Of a stretch of DNA of 8,867 bases, positions 6,031-8,867 are shown piece after piece. Every line of letters starts with the position of its first letter. Within the stretch, counting starts at the first letter, position 1. The stretch comes from Phycisphaeraceae bacterium. GTDB lineage: Bacteria; Planctomycetota; Phycisphaerae; Phycisphaerales; Phycisphaeraceae. The position numbers and the translations under genes are program-made. Below the pieces are notes generated by a model that did no database searches, had not been told where the DNA came from, and worked only from the letters and a program-made list of their open reading frames with translations. The stretch covers positions 1-8,867 of the forward strand of contig JADZET010000310.1 in assembly GCA_020850375.1 (NCBI GenBank). The letters are read 5' to 3'.

Positions 6031-6825
6031 TCACGCCGGCGAGGACGCTTCCGGGGGCACTTCCGGGGGCACTTCCGGGGGGCCCGGCTCGCGCGGGGCG
6101 TTGTACCAGATGTCCAGCCCCTCACGCTTCTGCAGCACGCTATCACCCTCGCGGGCCATGCGACGCATCAGCGCGAAGTAATGCCCCATCGTGTACGCCC
6201 GGGCCTTGCGGCCGGAGGTCGTCACGCGCTGACGAAGGATCGTGAACCGGCCGAATCGCTTGATCCCCCGGCTGAAAACCAGTTCCTCGCTGGCGAAGTA
6301 ACGCCGGTCGAACCCGCCGAGCGCCCCGAACGCCTCACGCCTTACGAAGATGAAACACCCCGCCGCCCACCGCCGGGTGATCGAGACGATGTTCCACAGC
6401 CACACCACCACCGTCGCCGAGACGGGCACCGGCCCCTCCATGTGCACCAGGGCCCCCCCCGCCGTGCCGCCGCTGTCGAGGAATCGCAGGGCCGCTCGCA
6501 GCGTCGCCCCCGGGAGCAGCGTGTCGGCGTCCACAAAAACAAACACGTCCCCCTTGGCCACCGCCGCCCCGGCGTTGCGCACGGCCGCGATCTGACGCAG
6601 ATTGACCGGCAGCACCTCCGCCCCCTTCTGCCGGGCGATCTCGGCCGTGCGGTCGGTCGAGGCGTCATCGACCACGATCACCTCGCACGCACGGCGTCCA
6701 CCCGGCACAGCCTCAGCGATCGCGGCCTCAAGCTGGTCGAGCGTCCGGCCGATCAGCGCCTCTTCGTTGTGGGCGGGGAGGATGAAGGAAATCATGGCGA
6801 TATCGTCGCGATGAACATAGGGCAT
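6031..6825 (-). CDS. Family 2 glycosyltransferase
   Basis: The protein has 264 residues with a GT-A fold signature and would transfer a sugar from a nucleotide-sugar donor. Motifs in order are F-I-L-P-A-H-N-E-E at 14-22, V-I-V-V-D-D-A-S-T-D at 49-58, R-N-A-G at 83-86, the metal-binding D-A-D at 99-101, and the acceptor-side segment ending A-S-E-E-L at 178-182. The L-G-G-F-D stretch at 169-173 is also typical. There is no convincing membrane helix; residues 138-160 are hydrophobic but are probably the fold's core. The C-terminus is a proline-rich tail made by a 12-base tandem repeat. Similarity to known GT2 proteins starts near M11 (ATG at 6795), but neither that ATG nor the outer one at 6825 has a Shine-Dalgarno sequence. 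The outer start is 5 bases after the stop of the M3 peptidase gene, which suggests translational coupling. Donor and acceptor are unknown. Confidence 0.9.
   Translation of the reverse strand: MPYVHRDDIAMISFILPAHNEEALIGRTLDQLEAAIAEAVPGGRRACEVIVVDDASTDRTAEIARQKGAEVLPVNLRQIAAVRNAGAAVAKGDVFVFVDADTLLPGATLRAALRFLDSGGTAGGALVHMEGPVPVSATVVVWLWNIVSITRRWAAGCFIFVRREAFGALGGFDRRYFASEELVFSRGIKRFGRFTILRQRVTTSGRKARAYTMGHYFALMRRMAREGDSVLQKREGLDIWYNAPREPGPPEVPPEVPPEASSPA
6048..6082 (-). repeat. 12-base tandem repeat at the 3' end of the glycosyltransferase gene
   Basis: The plus-strand unit CTTCCGGGGGCA occurs at 6048-6059 and 6060-6071 and then as a partial third copy from 6072. In the gene it encodes the repeated P-P-E-V tail. 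Because 12 is a multiple of 3, copy changes keep the frame and only lengthen or shorten the tail. Confidence 0.8.
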
Positions 6826-6830
6826 TAGGA

Positions 6831-8552
6831 TCAGGCCGGCAGACGCTCGAGCTCCTTGCCCACCGCCGCCATCAGCGGGGCGACGGTCTTGGCGGAGAAC
6901 TCGAACTTCGCGCCGGCGGCCTCAAACAGTTCCGGCAGCGGGCGCGTGCCCCCCAGGGCCAGGCCGGCCTTGTATTTCCGCAGCGCGTCGGCTGCGTCCT
7001 TCTGGTAGTTGAACCAGACCTGCAGCGCCCCGAGCTGGGCGATGCCGTATTCGATGTAATAGAACGGCATGCCGAACAGGTGAAGCTGCCGCTGCCATCG
7101 CGTCCGGCGAACGGCCTCGTGGTCGGTCCAGTCCACCAGGGGGCTCGAGAACCGGCTGGAAATCCTCAGGAACGCCTCGTGCCGGGCGTCGGCGCTCGCC
7201 GCCTCGGACGGGTGCGTGTAGAGCCAGTGCTGGAACTGGTCGATGGTGGCGATCCAGGGCAGCAGACGGATCACGCCCTCGAGGTGCGTCCGCTTGGCCC
7301 GTTGGGCGTCATCCGAGGCGTAGAACGCGTCGAGGTAGTCATCCGCCAGCAGCTCCATCGACATCGACGCGACCTCGCAGAACTCCAGCGGGGCTGAGTG
7401 CAGGAAGATCAGCTTCTCGCCACGGGCCGCCAGGGTGTGGAAGGCATGCCCCGCCTCGTGCAGGAGCGTCTCGACGTCGCGGTGCAGGCCGGCGGCGTTC
7501 ATGAAGACGAAAGGCTGACGCTTGACCTCGAGCGTCGCCTGAAACCCGCCGGGCCGTTTGCCCTTGCGACTCTCAAGGTCCAGGCAGTTCGTGTCGCGCA
7601 GGCTCTGGAAATCCTCAGCCAGATCGGGACTGATCCTCCGCAGCACAGCCTGCGTCTTTTCGACAAATCCCGTGATGTCCGCCGGATCGAACGGCCGCAG
7701 TGGCGCCCGGCCCAGCGGGTCCACGGCCAGGTCCCACGGTCGCAGCCTGTCGACGCCCAACTGGGTCCGACGCTGCTCATCCATCGCCCGCACCACGGGC
7801 ATGCAGGTCTTCTCCACCGCCTCAGCAAAGCGGTGGCAGTCGTCCGGCGTATAGTCGAATCGCTTCTTGCTCACCCAGGCGTAATCGCGGTAGTTGGCGT
7901 GCCCGGCGTTGGAGGCGATCTTGGCGCGAATCGTCAGCAATTCGCCGAAGATCCCGTCGATGGCCGCCACGTCCTGCGCCCGTCGCTTCTCGGCCAGCTC
8001 CCACGTCTCCTGCCGCACCGCCCGGTCCGTCTCCTCGCCGAAGCGGGCGATCTGCTGCATGGTGTACGTCTGCCCCCGGTAGTCCACCGTCATCTGGGCG
8101 CAGAGTTTGTTGTACTGCGTGACGAGCTTGGTGGTCTGCGTCTGCAGCGGGATGTTCTCCTGGCGGAAGATGTCCACGTCCGCCTGCCATTCCCGGGCCA
8201 TGATGGCGAACTTCTTCTCCCGCAGGCTCGCGCGGTGCGGGCTGGCCAGGAACTTCTTTTGGAGCTCGAACACCGCCGGCTTGACGTGCGGCTCGACTTG
8301 TTCAACGAAATCGAGATACCGCTTCTCGATCGCCGCGTCGTCGGCGTGGCAGGCGTTGTCGATGTAGAGCCGCGTGCCGTGCTCGTCGACGACGGCCGCG
8401 AGGTCCGACAGATCCGTCAGCCATTGCTGCAGACCCGCCGTAGAAGTGATCTCGCTCGCCGCCAACTGCTGGAAGTAAGGCTCGATGCTGGACCACGTCG
8501 AGCAGTCCAGATCCGCCGGAACAAAGGGCTTCTTCCGAGAAGTCGTGGGCAT
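6831..8552 (-). CDS. M3-family oligoendopeptidase (zinc metallopeptidase)
   Basis: This complete 573-residue protein has the length of bacterial M3B oligoendopeptidase F-like enzymes, which cut short peptides in the cytoplasm. The zinc site is intact: H365-E366-A-G-H369 within L-L-H-E-A-G-H-A-F-H, with the third ligand E393 in F-C-E-V-A-S-M 28 residues after the first His, as in the family. The substrate-binding region with several tyrosines follows near 498-502 (F-Y-Y-I-E-Y-G). The N-terminal 300 residues are the helical lid domain, and no signal peptide is present. The start at 8552 is supported by AAGGTG (minus strand, 8563-8558) 5 bases upstream. It lies 46 bases after argG on the same strand, and its stop is 5 bases before the glycosyltransferase start, so the three are probably cotranscribed. 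The likely role is peptide turnover; the physiological substrate is unknown. Confidence 0.95.
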   Translation of the reverse strand: MPTTSRKKPFVPADLDCSTWSSIEPYFQQLAASEITSTAGLQQWLTDLSDLAAVVDEHGTRLYIDNACHADDAAIEKRYLDFVEQVEPHVKPAVFELQKKFLASPHRASLREKKFAIMAREWQADVDIFRQENIPLQTQTTKLVTQYNKLCAQMTVDYRGQTYTMQQIARFGEETDRAVRQETWELAEKRRAQDVAAIDGIFGELLTIRAKIASNAGHANYRDYAWVSKKRFDYTPDDCHRFAEAVEKTCMPVVRAMDEQRRTQLGVDRLRPWDLAVDPLGRAPLRPFDPADITGFVEKTQAVLRRISPDLAEDFQSLRDTNCLDLESRKGKRPGGFQATLEVKRQPFVFMNAAGLHRDVETLLHEAGHAFHTLAARGEKLIFLHSAPLEFCEVASMSMELLADDYLDAFYASDDAQRAKRTHLEGVIRLLPWIATIDQFQHWLYTHPSEAASADARHEAFLRISSRFSSPLVDWTDHEAVRRTRWQRQLHLFGMPFYYIEYGIAQLGALQVWFNYQKDAADALRKYKAGLALGGTRPLPELFEAAGAKFEFSAKTVAPLMAAVGKELERLPA

Positions 8553-8557
8553 GAGCT

Positions 8558-8563
8558 CACCTT
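8558..8563 (-). promoter_or_regulatory. Shine-Dalgarno site of the M3 peptidase gene
   Basis: The minus strand reads AAGGTG (continuing AG) 5 bases before the ATG at 8552. It is one of the clearer ribosome sites in the window and fixes this start. The 46-base gap to argG shows no terminator-like hairpin. Confidence 0.6.
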
Positions 8564-8598
8564 GAAAAACCGGCGTTACTTCCGGGGGCGTTTGGTGA

Positions 8599-8867
8599 TT
8601 AAACCTTCGTGCCGTGCTTGAGGCCGCGGACCTTCATCGGCAGGCCGAAGAGGTCGATGAAGCCGCGCGCGGCCGTCACGTCGTAGCCGTCCATGGCGAA
8701 GCTGGCCAGCTGGGTGTCGTAGAGGCTGTTGGGGCTGGTGGCGCTGACGGCCTGCGCGCGGCCTTTAAACAGCTTGACCTTGGCCGAGCCGGTGACCAGC
8801 AGGTTGGCCTGGTCGATGAAGGCCTGCATCGCCTCGCGCAGCGGGTGGAACCACTGGCCGTAGTAGA
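8599..8867 (-). CDS. argG: Argininosuccinate synthase, C-terminal part
   Basis: The gene enters from the right edge and its last 89 codons are visible, ending with TAA at 8599. Argininosuccinate synthase joins citrulline and aspartate with ATP in the penultimate step of arginine synthesis, in the cytoplasm, usually as a tetramer. The visible part matches the family's C-terminal oligomerisation region: Y-Y-G-Q-W-F-H-P-L-R-E-A at the window edge, then L-F-K-G, S-P-N-S-L-Y-D, and G-F-I-D-L-F-G-L-P-M-K-V near the end. The ATP-pyrophosphatase domain and the start are outside. The first in-frame Met visible (8829) is internal, not the start. It appears to be the first visible gene of a unit that continues with the M3 peptidase and the glycosyltransferase. 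Confidence 0.93.
   Translation of the reverse strand, partial: YYGQWFHPLREAMQAFIDQANLLVTGSAKVKLFKGRAQAVSATSPNSLYDTQLASFAMDGYDVTAARGFIDLFGLPMKVRGLKHGTKV

Noticed and set aside
6346..6412. A membrane helix in the glycosyltransferase (residues about 138-160)
   Set aside because: The segment is interrupted by R-R and fits the hydrophobic core of the GT-A fold.
7398..8621. A 407-codon plus-strand frame opposite the M3 peptidase
   Set aside because: The M3 gene has a complete zinc site and ribosome site; the opposite frame has shadow composition.
1..8867. A defence, mobile or toxin-antitoxin system
   Set aside because: No nuclease, toxin, integrase, transposase, reverse transcriptase or CRISPR repeat was seen on either strand; the two unknown proteins are not placed together.

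Overview
The window is GC-rich bacterial chromosome carrying dense, ordinary-looking housekeeping and metabolic genes. The protein style (a GTP-type PEP carboxykinase with a bacterial GH4 enzyme, two conserved-looking proteins I cannot name, and several genes with weak or no Shine-Dalgarno sequence) suggests a Planctomycetota-type organism, possibly Phycisphaerae. That is an inference from sequence style, not from a marker gene. I see no rRNA, tRNA, CRISPR array, transposase, integrase or phage gene.

Layout from left to right. (1) The 3' part of a GH4 NAD-dependent glycosidase runs rightward and ends at 641. (2) It converges on pckG (768-2603, minus strand) across a 126-bp gap that holds a long two-tier palindrome (core 688-740). 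The palindrome probably acts as a bidirectional terminator and looks like a copy of a dispersed repeat. (3) Upstream of pckG, 260 bp without a gene hold a good -10/-35 pair (2720-2747), a structured leader (2647-2698) and another hairpin (2816-2842). (4) A 256-residue protein of unknown function (2864-3634, minus) is divergent from a Rieske ferredoxin (3665-3982, plus). The start codons are only 30 bp apart, and one perfect dyad places a Shine-Dalgarno core on each strand. (5) An M20 metallopeptidase (4079-5479) and a small unknown protein (about 5527-6021) follow on the plus strand. (6) On the minus strand, reading leftward from the right edge, come the C-terminal end of argininosuccinate synthase (argG), an M3 oligoendopeptidase and a GT2 glycosyltransferase. 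They are spaced 46 and 5 bp apart and look like one transcription unit, which converges on the plus-strand unit with a 9-bp gap.

The genes share a loose theme of peptide and carbon recycling: two cytoplasmic metallopeptidases, arginine synthesis, gluconeogenic PEP formation and sugar release. Nothing shows that they form one dedicated system. The items most worth a second look are non-coding (the 674-753 palindrome, the pckG leader, the shared Shine-Dalgarno dyad) and the two unknown proteins. I did not find convincing evidence of a new multi-gene system.
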